Shown one piece after another: positions 7,135 to 14,733 of a stretch of DNA of 15,216 bases. The stretch is taken from NCBI GenBank assembly GCA_041623895.1, contig JBFJVZ010000160.1:1-15216 (forward strand), read 5' to 3'. The notes beneath the pieces were generated by a model that saw only the letters and a program-made list of their open reading frames with translations, was not told the origin of the DNA and ran no database searches. Source of the stretch: JBFJVZ01 sp041623895 (lineage in GTDB: Bacteria; Planctomycetota; Planctomycetia; Pirellulales; Pirellulaceae). A program made the translations under genes and the position numbers. Position 1 is the first letter of the stretch. Each line of letters begins with the position of its first letter.

Positions 7135-7169
7135 TTATTCCGCCTTCCACCTTCTACCTTCCTCCTTCT
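7135..7169. repeat. Heptamer repeat, tract D (right copy of the 33-bp direct repeat)
   Basis: On the minus strand it reads AGAAGGA, GGAAGGT, AGAAGGT, GGAAGGC, GGAATAA, starting at the first base after the TAG stop of PSCyt gene 2 (7170-7172). It ends 24 bp before the four-helix-bundle start codon. The transcript of this tract contains Shine-Dalgarno-like AAGGAGG, though too far from the start codon (over 40 nt) to serve it directly. Confidence 0.95.
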
Positions 7170-9935
7170 CTAGTACACGTAAACGAACTCGTTGCTATTC
7201 AGCAGCGCCAGACAAACATCTCCCAGGGCTCTGGTTTTCGCGTCGACTTCGTGCGGTTGTAGATCGGGCACATAATCTTCGTAGACGAACAACTTTTCTG
7301 TGAAGGTGAACGGTTTTCCGGTATTTTCGTCGACTGCTTCGCGGACGACCTCGGTTGGCCACTGGCGTGGTGTCGGTTCTATTTTCTGTTGGATGGACGT
7401 CATTTGTTGCCAATGTTGCTTGATCGCTTCGATCTCGGCCTGGCGTGGTTGGCGGCCGTAGACAAGCTTCACGAGTAACTGGATTGCGTCGCTGTCATTG
7501 CCGGCTTGCTTCAAAACGCGTGCGGCCAGCGCCAGTGCGCGGTCATTGGATTCCTCGCTGTTCATCAAGGTGAATACTTGCGGCGTGACATTCGATTGGT
7601 CGCGCAGTTCGCACGACGTTTCGCTGCCCGGTTGGTTAAAGGTTTCCATGAATGGCAAGCGATGACCGCGAATCTTGTGGATGTACACGCTGCGGCGATT
7701 TCGATCTGCTGGCTTCGGGTTGGGAACATAGCTGGGGGCAAAGGTTCCCATGATCATTCTGGGTTGTAGTGCCGCCTCCAGATTCATATCCGGGCGAACG
7801 GGAATCCCGCCCATCTCAGGATTCAGTTCCGCCGAAACAAATAACATGGCGTCACGAATTTCTTCCGCCTCCAGACGCCGCGGGCGAAAGACTGCATAGG
7901 AATCGCCGCTGGGATCAGCGGTGGCCATCTTTTCCGATGCCGGATGATGGCTGGCGCGACGATAGGCGCGCGAATTCATGATCGTGCGATGCAAGCGTTT
8001 AATCGACCATCCATGTTTGCTGAAATCGGTCGCCAACCAATCCAGCAGCAAGGGATGCGTGGGTTTCTTGCCGGTCGCACCAAAGTTGTTGGGGTTGCCG
8101 GCGATGCCGCGGCCAAAGTGGTATGACCAGACACGGTTAACGATCACGCGAGACGTCAGCGAGTTGTCCGGATCGGTAATCCATTTTGCCAGCGCGGTAC
8201 GGCGGCCATCCACATCGCTGGGAAACTTGAACTCGGCTGCGCCAAGCACGGCGGAGATCGGTCCCGGGTTGACTGCCGTAGCGGGGCTGAACGGATCGCC
8301 GCCGGTCAAGATAGCGGTCTTTTCCAGTTCACCTTCCTTCATCGGGTTGCCAGGCATATTGATTCGCCCGTACTGAGCCCGAGGCTTTCGGGTCTTGCCG
8401 TTGTAGACGGTAAACGCGATCGGCTGGTAGCGATCGAATTCCCAGGAAAACCGGTTTTCCCATTTGCGGCCGATTCTTTCGGTGCCGTATTCGGCTGGAG
8501 TTTTCAATAAACCACTGCGCGGTAAATCCTGTTCCGGCACCCCGGCTTTTTTTGCTTCGGCAAAGGTCTTGTACGGATGCCCGTTTTCTGCCAGCCATTC
8601 CTGTTCGTACTGCTGTTTCTTTTTGCCAAGTTCAGCAAGCCGTCTGCTGTTCAGCTTGTGACGCATGTTGTGGTAACGGCGGTCTGCATCCATACCGTTC
8701 ACATTTTCGGAATCTAGCCACTCGCTGTCGACTTCACAAAACTGCGTCGCCGAAAAAACGGCTTGCATCGAATAGTAATCCCTGGTGGGAATCGGATCGA
8801 ATTTGTGATCGTGGCATCGGCAGCATTGCAGGGCTTGGCCCAGAAAGACCTGGCCGACCGAATCGGTGATGTCATCCAGCCACTGTTGTCGCGTTACTTT
8901 GGCCACACTCATCCCGGTGTGTTCCCAGGGTCCCATGCGAAGAAAACCGGTGGCAATCAAGTTTTCGACGTGATCGCGTCCCATTTCGTCGCCCGCGATT
9001 TGCTGCCGGGCAAATTCATCAAAGGGCTTATCGTCGTTGAACGCGCGAATGACGTAGTCACGATAGCGCCACGTATTCGGCCGTTCATAGTCATTGGCAA
9101 AACCCGAACTGTCGGCATAGCGAACGACATCCAGCCAATGCCTTGCCCATTGCTCGCCGTAATGAGAATTCTCCAGGAGCCGATCGACGAGCGCCGCGAA
9201 CGCTTCTTCATCGCTCCGTTGATCCGCCAGAAACTGATCGACTTGATCCGGCGAGGGTGGCAAACCGAGCAAATCAAACGTGGCGCGGCGAATCAAAGTG
9301 CGGCGATCGGCGGGCGGGGCCGCGTCGATTCCGTAGTCGCTGAGCTTGCGGTCAATGAAGACATCAATGGGGTTGTCGTTGGGTCCAGTGAGTTGTTCCG
9401 AGAAGTCTCGCCGGATCGGCTGAAAGGCCCACAAATCTTCCGGCTTGTATTTGCGCTTGGTCCATTGATCGCTAAGTCCGCCACTGGTTTTGACGGTGAC
9501 TCCTTCAGCGTAGCGGTCGTAGATCTCCGCGACTCGATTGTCGTCGGGCCAGGGTGCGCCTTCTTTGATCCAATCGCGGACTGCCCAGACTTCCTCTTGG
9601 CTTAGTTTGTCGGCATCCTTCGGCGGCATCTCGTAGCCAACTTCTGTCCGAGCGACCATCGCCAACATGGAACTCGAGTCTGCATCGCCCGGGACCACCG
9701 CGCTATCGCCGTAATCGTCGCCTCCCTCCAGCATCTGCTGGCGCGACTGTAGATTGAATCCGCCTTTCAGTTCATCTGCATCATCGCTGTGGCATCCGAA
9801 GCATTTTTCACGAAGGATGGGACGCACTTTGAGGGCAAACAGTTTTTCGCCTTCGCTCGCTTGTTCGGCAAAGCCGGAGGTTGCGATGGAAAGCAGGATC
9901 AGGCCTGGAAGACAAACGGTTTTCAAGAACAACAC
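7170..9935 (-). CDS. Planctomycete cytochrome C / DUF1549 / DUF1553 protein (gene 2)
   Basis: This 921-residue protein has a Sec signal (hydrophobic residues 7-20, cleavage likely near GFAEQA), a PSCyt1 domain with heme motif CFGCH at 45-49 and YEMPPKD at 101-107, DUF1549 at about 190-400 with a second CxxCH (CCRCH, 371-375, in CHDHKFDP), and DUF1553 at about 600-880 (VIVNRVWSYHFGRGI, THPLLLDWLATDF, PRRLEAEEIRDAML). The start is GTG at 9935; an in-frame TGA lies about 18 bp upstream, leaving only this or the TTG codons at 9932 and 9926. Its usual DUF1501 partner follows, but only after the 515-bp repeat/four-helix insert that begins right at this gene's stop codon. Extracytoplasmic location and heme attachment are inferred; the reaction is unknown. 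Confidence 0.93.
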   Translation of the reverse strand: MLFLKTVCLPGLILLSIATSGFAEQASEGEKLFALKVRPILREKCFGCHSDDADELKGGFNLQSRQQMLEGGDDYGDSAVVPGDADSSSMLAMVARTEVGYEMPPKDADKLSQEEVWAVRDWIKEGAPWPDDNRVAEIYDRYAEGVTVKTSGGLSDQWTKRKYKPEDLWAFQPIRRDFSEQLTGPNDNPIDVFIDRKLSDYGIDAAPPADRRTLIRRATFDLLGLPPSPDQVDQFLADQRSDEEAFAALVDRLLENSHYGEQWARHWLDVVRYADSSGFANDYERPNTWRYRDYVIRAFNDDKPFDEFARQQIAGDEMGRDHVENLIATGFLRMGPWEHTGMSVAKVTRQQWLDDITDSVGQVFLGQALQCCRCHDHKFDPIPTRDYYSMQAVFSATQFCEVDSEWLDSENVNGMDADRRYHNMRHKLNSRRLAELGKKKQQYEQEWLAENGHPYKTFAEAKKAGVPEQDLPRSGLLKTPAEYGTERIGRKWENRFSWEFDRYQPIAFTVYNGKTRKPRAQYGRINMPGNPMKEGELEKTAILTGGDPFSPATAVNPGPISAVLGAAEFKFPSDVDGRRTALAKWITDPDNSLTSRVIVNRVWSYHFGRGIAGNPNNFGATGKKPTHPLLLDWLATDFSKHGWSIKRLHRTIMNSRAYRRASHHPASEKMATADPSGDSYAVFRPRRLEAEEIRDAMLFVSAELNPEMGGIPVRPDMNLEAALQPRMIMGTFAPSYVPNPKPADRNRRSVYIHKIRGHRLPFMETFNQPGSETSCELRDQSNVTPQVFTLMNSEESNDRALALAARVLKQAGNDSDAIQLLVKLVYGRQPRQAEIEAIKQHWQQMTSIQQKIEPTPRQWPTEVVREAVDENTGKPFTFTEKLFVYEDYVPDLQPHEVDAKTRALGDVCLALLNSNEFVYVY

Positions 9936-10073
9936 GTTGATTCGCCGGGGTCAAAACAATGATTCGGGTCGCACTGCAGCGGAAGCGAGCAGATCGGGAA
10001 AAGGCCGCAACCGGCAACGCGAAGCAGCTTCGGGCCGCTGGCGGCGTGCCCGATTCCTTTGCACAGGCGAGTC

Positions 10074-10105
10074 GCGACCACCATGACTACCTGTATTGTG
10101 GTCGC
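10074..10105. other. Inverted repeat in the DUF2007 / PSCyt-2 gap
   Basis: GCGACCAC (10074-10081) and GTGGTCGC (10098-10105) are perfect complements around a 16-nt loop in the 215-bp gap 9936-10150. It could form a stem about 45 nt after the DUF2007 stop. No T-run follows on the minus strand, so it is a weak terminator candidate. No gene or other motif was seen in the gap. Confidence 0.3.
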
Positions 10106-10150
10106 CCGGCGGGGCAAGGACCAGGGTCGAAAAGGCGTTGGAGGCGATGA

Positions 10151-10432
10151 CTACTGGTCGTCATCCGGCCATGGGTCTGGTTTGGTTTTCAGGGCATGGA
10201 TGATTTCTTTAGCTCGTTCGGCGTCTCTGGCAAGCGTCTTCACTTTCACCCATCCCGGTGCTTCGGCGCGAAATCCGGCAGTGAAGCCGCCGGTGGCCAC
10301 CGACTTGATGCCTTCATCGGCCAGGACCGCGACAATAATCGCCGCCCCGCTCTCGTCAGGTCGCTCGGCAACCGTCACGAGGTTTTCGTCATTGAGGTTT
10401 TCGTCATTAAAATCCGCACAAGGGTCATTCAT
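10151..10432 (-). CDS. DUF2007 domain protein (putative signal-transducing protein)
   Basis: A 93-residue soluble protein. The pattern ESGAAIIVAVLADEGIKSV (28-45), then a loop, then WVKVKTLARDAERAKEIIHAL (61-81) matches DUF2007, a small alpha/beta domain whose function is not established. The chosen ATG at 10432 overlaps the stop of the upstream membrane-protein gene by 8 bp, indicating coupling; the frame is open further upstream to 10549, but that extension would lie inside the membrane-protein gene and has no family similarity. Residues 9-18 are an exact NDENL duplication produced by a 15-bp tandem repeat. A role linked to the co-transcribed membrane protein is inferred only. Confidence 0.8.
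   Translation of the reverse strand: MNDPCADFNDENLNDENLVTVAERPDESGAAIIVAVLADEGIKSVATGGFTAGFRAEAPGWVKVKTLARDAERAKEIIHALKTKPDPWPDDDQ
10379..10408. repeat. 15-bp perfect tandem duplication in the DUF2007 gene
   Basis: GAGGTTTTCGTCATT occurs twice back to back (10379-10393, 10394-10408). It keeps the frame and encodes NDENL twice in the acidic, non-conserved N-terminus, ahead of the DUF2007 core. Confidence 0.95.
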
Positions 10433-11522
10433 CTGCAGCGCCCACGGACTGGGGAAGTTGTGGTAATGGTGGTGTCGGTTTTGGGAAGGGTTGCCACAGA
10501 TCCTCGATTTCTTGTTCCCCCGCGTCATAGCGAAGCAGCAAATAGACACCGCCGACCAAAGCCCAAAACAAGGTCAGACCGACGACGATCGGATAGAAAA
10601 CCAATATACCGAGGACTCTTTCAGCGAACGAGTTTTCCGTTCCGGCTGCATTCAACATCGCGATCACGAACCAGACGGCCACTTCCGCGATCAAGGCGGT
10701 GATGGCGGTGATGATCAGCAGGATCAATGTAGACAGAAACGCGTACCAGGCGACTTGCAACGGCCGCCGATACAAATACTCATAACCGCGGCTGAGAGCA
10801 TCCAGGGCATCGGGATCTTTTTCATTGGCAAGCGCTGCCCAGCCGAGTGGCACGGCGATGAAGGCACCGAATCCCAACAAGCCACACGGGATCGCAATGA
10901 TCACGATCAGCAACGCCAGCGGCGCTTCCAAAAAAGCAATGCCCTCAATCCATCGCGCTAACCAACCGGCAACAAGGATCATCAACCCAAACACCAACAC
11001 GCACGCCAACGGCACAAAGGCAATCAGCAAACTGGTTGGTGTCAATCGGATCGACCGCCGCACACCCAATTCGAGCCCTACCAACTCGCGCCCCGCCGTC
11101 AGCAAGGCACCTTGTCGCAGCAGGTACAAGATGACCGGCGTCCACACCAATAAGGCCCAAACAATCGCCAGCCATCTGCTGCTCCAGCTGATTTCACGTG
11201 CATTCAGATCGAACGCTGAAATGGGAATCAACTGCGTCGTGCGCGTGACGATCCACTCGACAACCTGGGGCGAAGATTGATATCCGATGCCCTCAATCTT
11301 GGTCGTTCCAAAAAGTCGGACTTGAACGTTCCACCACACGATAAACGTCAACGCCACCATGCCGACCATGACTGGCGAACCGGTAACACGCAGCGTTCGT
11401 CCCAATCGCAGCCAGGGAAGCAGGTCCGTCCATTCGCGGACGCGGGCAAGAAAGCCTGATTCCAGGTCGTAGCCGGTGTGCAGTTTCCCAGACTCTGCGT
11501 CCTGTTCGTTTGGCTCAGTCAT
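10425..11522 (-). CDS. Predicted six-helix integral membrane protein, family not recognised
   Basis: A 365-residue protein with no signal peptide and a charged N-terminal segment (1-45), then six probable membrane helices at about 49-68, 117-136, 164-187, 200-226, 259-290 and 303-331. A conserved-looking cytoplasmic loop at 233-254 (EKDPDALDALSRGYEYLYRR) separates helices four and five. The C-terminal tail from 332 is acidic and then proline-rich. No transporter, kinase or enzyme motif was recognised. The gene starts 24 bp after the propeller-protein gene and overlaps the DUF2007 start by 8 bp, so the three are probably co-transcribed. Coding status is well supported by the composition and tight packing; function unknown. 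Confidence 0.8.
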   Translation of the reverse strand: MTEPNEQDAESGKLHTGYDLESGFLARVREWTDLLPWLRLGRTLRVTGSPVMVGMVALTFIVWWNVQVRLFGTTKIEGIGYQSSPQVVEWIVTRTTQLIPISAFDLNAREISWSSRWLAIVWALLVWTPVILYLLRQGALLTAGRELVGLELGVRRSIRLTPTSLLIAFVPLACVLVFGLMILVAGWLARWIEGIAFLEAPLALLIVIIAIPCGLLGFGAFIAVPLGWAALANEKDPDALDALSRGYEYLYRRPLQVAWYAFLSTLILLIITAITALIAEVAVWFVIAMLNAAGTENSFAERVLGILVFYPIVVGLTLFWALVGGVYLLLRYDAGEQEIEDLWQPFPKPTPPLPQLPQSVGAADE

Positions 11523-11546
11523 TGATGTGTTGCTGAATTGTCGGCG

Positions 11547-14132
11547 TTAATAAAAGACAATTCTCTTCCAGTCATCCGGCCTTGGCATGCACTGGAAAAA
11601 AGTTGGGTCACCGGCAGCGATCGTTTGGGCCTTCACGAACCAGGTTTGTCCGGGAACGATGGGCAAATCGACAAGATCGCGGCGGTTGATCGCAAGTTCC
11701 GTGATCACCACGCCGCCGGCGGGTCTTGAGGCAACATACCAAGTCGGTTGCCACTGAGGGTAACCATCGATCGAATCGTGCGTCCGCCCACTGCGGCTGA
11801 ACTGAAAATTGAATGAAGTCAGCAGATCGACGTCGCTGTCGATCGATACTGTCAGGCGGTCGACCGGCGTCAGGTTCTGATCGCGAATCTGATCACTGCT
11901 GGGGAAATTCGCATCATCTTGAAACTTATCCGCCGGCGTCCTGATGGCCAAATACAAGAATTGCTCGTCGTAGGCACACCAGACGTGTGGACCCGAACCG
12001 GCAGGCGGCAGTGCTGATCGCCAGCATTCGTCGTCCAGTCGCGCATCCAACTTCGGTGGCCTATTGGTCGCATGTGCGGCAATCACTCCAGGGCCTTGCA
12101 GGCGCAGCAGATTTGCCCACGCTCCTTCACCCCGACCGAGCAATCTTCGCAGATTTGCCGAGACACTATCGGGAGATTGCAGTTGGTTGTCGTCGCCACG
12201 ACGTCTGGCCGCTTCGCGCATCACCAGGGCGAGCGGGTGGAACTCCCAATTCAAGTCAACAAAATCAGGCTTGGTCGTTTTCGGCGTCGCGTCGACGGGC
12301 GTCGTGTCGACTACTTTCAGCGGCACGATAGCGGAAGCTTGCGATACTGCTTGTGTCCCGACCTGGAATGGCGACACGGGAACGACCTCGGCGGACGCCG
12401 CTTGCACTTGCGAACGGCTTTGCAGGCTTTTCGACACGGCTCGCAGTCGTTTCCATTCTTCGCTTTTACTGATTGCTTTGATGCGAAGAGACGCATACCA
12501 GGCAAGCGACGAACCCGCAAATCGTGATTGCAGTTCAGCAAGCATTGCCTTGTTGTATGCTGCCAGGTCCCGCGGCGGCGGATTGGCGGTGGCAAGACGC
12601 AGGTAGATCGACCAAGCCAGGCGTTGCCGGTCGCCCTTGGCCGTTTGATCCAGAAGCCCTTTCACGCCCGCGGCAAAGTTATCGGCACTGTGACTGTTTT
12701 GAATCAGTTGTTCAACCTGCTTGGCGTGATTCAGTCTTGCCTGCGAAATCTGTAACTGCCGCCGCGTTGCGGATTCCATTTCCGAATCCAGTGTCTGTCC
12801 GCGAATCAAGCGGAGCCCCGATGTCACGGTGTCGCCGCGCACTTTTGAGCTCCCGGAGTCGTACAGGCTACGCAAAGAAATCGAGTGGACGCGGTCGTCT
12901 TGGGGAGCGATGATTCGAGCTGCATCTTGCCACAGATCGCTGGCCAGTACGCCCGTCCGCGGGAGCATGGCGGATTGATGCAACATCATGCTGCCGCGAG
13001 ACTCAAACGAATAGCCGATGACCCGCTGGGCACCGAAGGAAATCGCGGCTTCGGCAAAAGCGGTTTTTGTCGTCTGGTCTAACGACTGATCAATCACGAC
13101 CGCAGCCGGCCGGTGAATCGACATCCAGTTAGCGGCGCGCTGCCGAAGTCCGTCCCCTGTCGGTCCGTCCCCTGCCGCTGCTTCCATATCGACCGCTGAA
13201 ACACCTGCCGCTGCCGCGGCCTGGCGAACAAGGTCAAGGCTGGATGACGTGGAATCGAATTGGCGAGGAGTCTGTTTCTGCAGTATTAGCAAGGCGACAC
13301 GATTGCGTGCTTCCAAAGCTTCACGCCCCAGCAAAGGCCACGCCACCGTGGTCGGTTGTTTGCTGATGATCAGCACTCCGGTTTGATTGCCCGGGGCGCG
13401 GCTGAACTCCCAAGGATCTTGTTCGCTCGATCGCTTCAGGATGACGCCGTGATCGCCAACCGCCCAAATCACTCCATCGCCGGTGCGAACAGCGTCACGA
13501 ATGGCAACGGGGCGGCGTGTTGCCGTCACCCAAGCCAGCAAATCCTGCGAGGACGGTTCGGACTTGATGTTTGCTGGTCCGTCCAGCTCTCCGGTTGATT
13601 TCCAAGTCTTGCCGCCGTCACGGCTCTCGTACTCGCGCTGCAGCGATACTGCGGACCAATCCCCGGCAGCCACGAGCGCCCCGTCAGCGGCTCGCACGCG
13701 CAGCGTCCGAAGCCTGGGTAATTCCTGATCGGCAGCGCGCCACCAGCGGCGACCGCCATCAGCGCTGAACACCACGACACCGCGACTGATGCCTGTGATC
13801 GGATCGTAGACCCCGCCGGCGGCAGCGACGTGTTGATCGTCCAGCCAGGCCACGTCATCCAATTGGAACGGAACGGTGCTTTCGCTGGCTTGCCATGAAT
13901 TGCCACCGTCATTCGTCAGGAGCACGGCGCCGTGCGCACCGACGGCGACCCCTAACTGCGGATTACGGAAATCGACGGCCCGTAGCGACGCGTCCACTCG
14001 CAGCGCCGCTGCATCGCAGTAACGCGGAGGGTCGTAAATTTCCGCGGCGGTTGCTGCAGGTGAAACAATCGAAGCGACAACAAGAAGCCTGAACCACATT
14101 GTCGCGTTTCGGCTGGGTCTTTCGATCTTCAT
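11547..14132 (-). CDS. Exported multidomain protein: YCF48-like beta-propeller repeats plus C-terminal CBM9-like domain
   Basis: An 861-residue protein. A hydrophobic segment at about 13-30 ending in ATAAE is a likely Sec signal. Residues 45-240 hold propeller-type repeats of the YCF48/BNR kind (GAHGAVLLTNDGGNSW, GVVVFSADGGRRWW, YESRDGGKTW, WAVGDHGVILKRS). Residues 250-400 alternate hydrophobic strands and helices (VALLILQKQ, AAVVIDQSL, AQRVIGYSFE) and are not recognised. A helical, Gln/Ala-rich region follows, then residues 682-861 resemble the CBM9/DOMON-like sugar-binding sandwich (LDARLDDECW, YDEQFLYLAIR, TVSIDSDVDL, AINRRDL). The ATG at 14132 forms an ATGA overlap with the crcB stop and is preferred over the ATG at 14144, which would add MDDP. 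A surface or periplasmic binding or scaffold role is inferred. Confidence 0.8.
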   Translation of the reverse strand: MKIERPSRNATMWFRLLVVASIVSPAATAAEIYDPPRYCDAAALRVDASLRAVDFRNPQLGVAVGAHGAVLLTNDGGNSWQASESTVPFQLDDVAWLDDQHVAAAGGVYDPITGISRGVVVFSADGGRRWWRAADQELPRLRTLRVRAADGALVAAGDWSAVSLQREYESRDGGKTWKSTGELDGPANIKSEPSSQDLLAWVTATRRPVAIRDAVRTGDGVIWAVGDHGVILKRSSEQDPWEFSRAPGNQTGVLIISKQPTTVAWPLLGREALEARNRVALLILQKQTPRQFDSTSSSLDLVRQAAAAAGVSAVDMEAAAGDGPTGDGLRQRAANWMSIHRPAAVVIDQSLDQTTKTAFAEAAISFGAQRVIGYSFESRGSMMLHQSAMLPRTGVLASDLWQDAARIIAPQDDRVHSISLRSLYDSGSSKVRGDTVTSGLRLIRGQTLDSEMESATRRQLQISQARLNHAKQVEQLIQNSHSADNFAAGVKGLLDQTAKGDRQRLAWSIYLRLATANPPPRDLAAYNKAMLAELQSRFAGSSLAWYASLRIKAISKSEEWKRLRAVSKSLQSRSQVQAASAEVVPVSPFQVGTQAVSQASAIVPLKVVDTTPVDATPKTTKPDFVDLNWEFHPLALVMREAARRRGDDNQLQSPDSVSANLRRLLGRGEGAWANLLRLQGPGVIAAHATNRPPKLDARLDDECWRSALPPAGSGPHVWCAYDEQFLYLAIRTPADKFQDDANFPSSDQIRDQNLTPVDRLTVSIDSDVDLLTSFNFQFSRSGRTHDSIDGYPQWQPTWYVASRPAGGVVITELAINRRDLVDLPIVPGQTWFVKAQTIAAGDPTFFQCMPRPDDWKRIVFY
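13148..13177. repeat. 15-bp tandem duplication in the propeller/CBM9-like protein gene
   Basis: GTCCGTCCCCTGTCG (13148-13162) is followed directly by the same unit with one change (13163-13177). It is in frame and encodes a GDG-containing duplication (AGDGPTGDG) in the unrecognised middle region. Confidence 0.85.
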
Positions 14133-14521
14133 GGGGTCATCCATCCCTTCATGATTCCGGCCGAGGCGACAAGGACGCCCCAGCCCAGGAAAAGATTGGC
14201 GGCAACATACAGGCTGGCGCCTCCCAAGCGGCCATCGGTGGCCAGGTTGGTCGATTCCGCGGCGAACGAGGAAAAGGTGGTCAAGCCACCCAAAAACCCC
14301 ACGCGAATTGCCAGCACAGCACGCTCGCCAATCACCTCCTCAATCTCCGCGTAACCGGCTAAGGCACCGATGGCGGCACATCCCAGCACGTTGGCGGCCG
14401 TCGTGCCCAGCATGGTGGAACCGCCGGGAATGGCTGCACTGGCCACCGCGATCAAATACCGCGTGACCGATCCAAATGCCCCTCCAGCCGCCACGGCCGC
14501 CACATTGAGCCAAGTTGTCAT
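14129..14521 (-). CDS. crcB: Fluoride ion channel CrcB/Fluc
   Basis: A 130-residue membrane protein of the Fluc family, which works as a dual-topology dimer in the cytoplasmic membrane and lets toxic fluoride leave the cell. Four hydrophobic helices are seen. Motifs: GGAFGSVTRY at 13-22, GTTAANVLG at 39-47 with the conserved Asn44, and the signature GGLTTFSSF at 78-86. The ATG at 14521 gives normal family length; the frame is open to a TTG at 14563, but that would add a charged, non-conserved tail. The stop overlaps the next gene's ATG (ATGA). No second crcB copy, which some bacteria have in tandem, is visible. No fluoride riboswitch was seen upstream. Confidence 0.95.
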   Translation of the reverse strand: MTTWLNVAAVAAGGAFGSVTRYLIAVASAAIPGGSTMLGTTAANVLGCAAIGALAGYAEIEEVIGERAVLAIRVGFLGGLTTFSSFAAESTNLATDGRLGGASLYVAANLFLGWGVLVASAGIMKGWMTP

Positions 14522-14733
14522 CCTCGCCAGCCGTTTTATCCATTGCCTAAGTTTCGGTGCCAACTTACGTTAGCGAGTAGATTCGAGATTTCGGCCGGCG
14601 GCGTAAACGTCAGTTTTTGCTTTTCGCCCCGGCAATCCCTCGAACATGTCTCCTGCGATGGATGTCTGTCGCAATATCATGGGGGCAGCGGGCCCTTTTT
14701 CCGACAAATCCAATTGAGAGCTGTTTTTTTAGC
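14522..14733. promoter_or_regulatory. Divergent intergenic region between crcB and ilvB
   Basis: This 212-bp region separates two divergent genes and must hold promoters for both, but I could not pick out convincing -35/-10 elements. It contains a GGGCCC followed by T5 at 14690-14700, a T7 run at 14724-14730 just before the ilvB start, and a 23-codon ORF at 14646-14717 without Leu/Ile/Val runs. No riboswitch or attenuator was recognised. Confidence 0.4.

Larger units (their letters stand above)
6591..7169 (-). mobile_element. Putative heptamer-repeat / four-helix-bundle gene cassette inserted in an operon
   Basis: The segment between the stop codon of PSCyt gene 2 and the Tat motif of DUF1501 gene 2 consists of repeat tract D (7135-7169), a small gene (6730-7110), tract C (6718-6752), tract B (6674-6701) and tract A (6591-6646). 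C and D lie in one orientation, A and B in the other. In the homologous pair at 1289-5034 the two partner genes are 2 bp apart, so this block looks like an insertion. There is no transposase, reverse transcriptase or recombinase, so mobility is inferred only from position and flanking repeats. Confidence 0.4.

Noticed and set aside
6591..7169. CRISPR array or diversity-generating retroelement
   Set aside because: The heptamer units are contiguous with no unique spacers and there is no cas gene. There is no reverse transcriptase and no template/variable repeat pair, so the Avd-like fold alone does not make a DGR.
10433..10549. Longer DUF2007 protein beginning at 10549
   Set aside because: The extension lies within the 3' end of the membrane-protein gene in another frame and has no similarity to the family.
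14522..14563. Longer CrcB beginning at a TTG at 14563
   Set aside because: The added 14 residues are charged and outside the family pattern; the ATG at 14521 gives the usual N-terminus and length.
14646..14717. Leader peptide for attenuation of ilvB
   Set aside because: The 23-codon ORF has only one Ile and one Val and no run of branched-chain codons, and no terminator/antiterminator pair is evident.
14522..14733. Fluoride riboswitch before crcB
   Set aside because: The crcB-motif core sequences expected of that riboswitch were not found on the minus strand in the leader.
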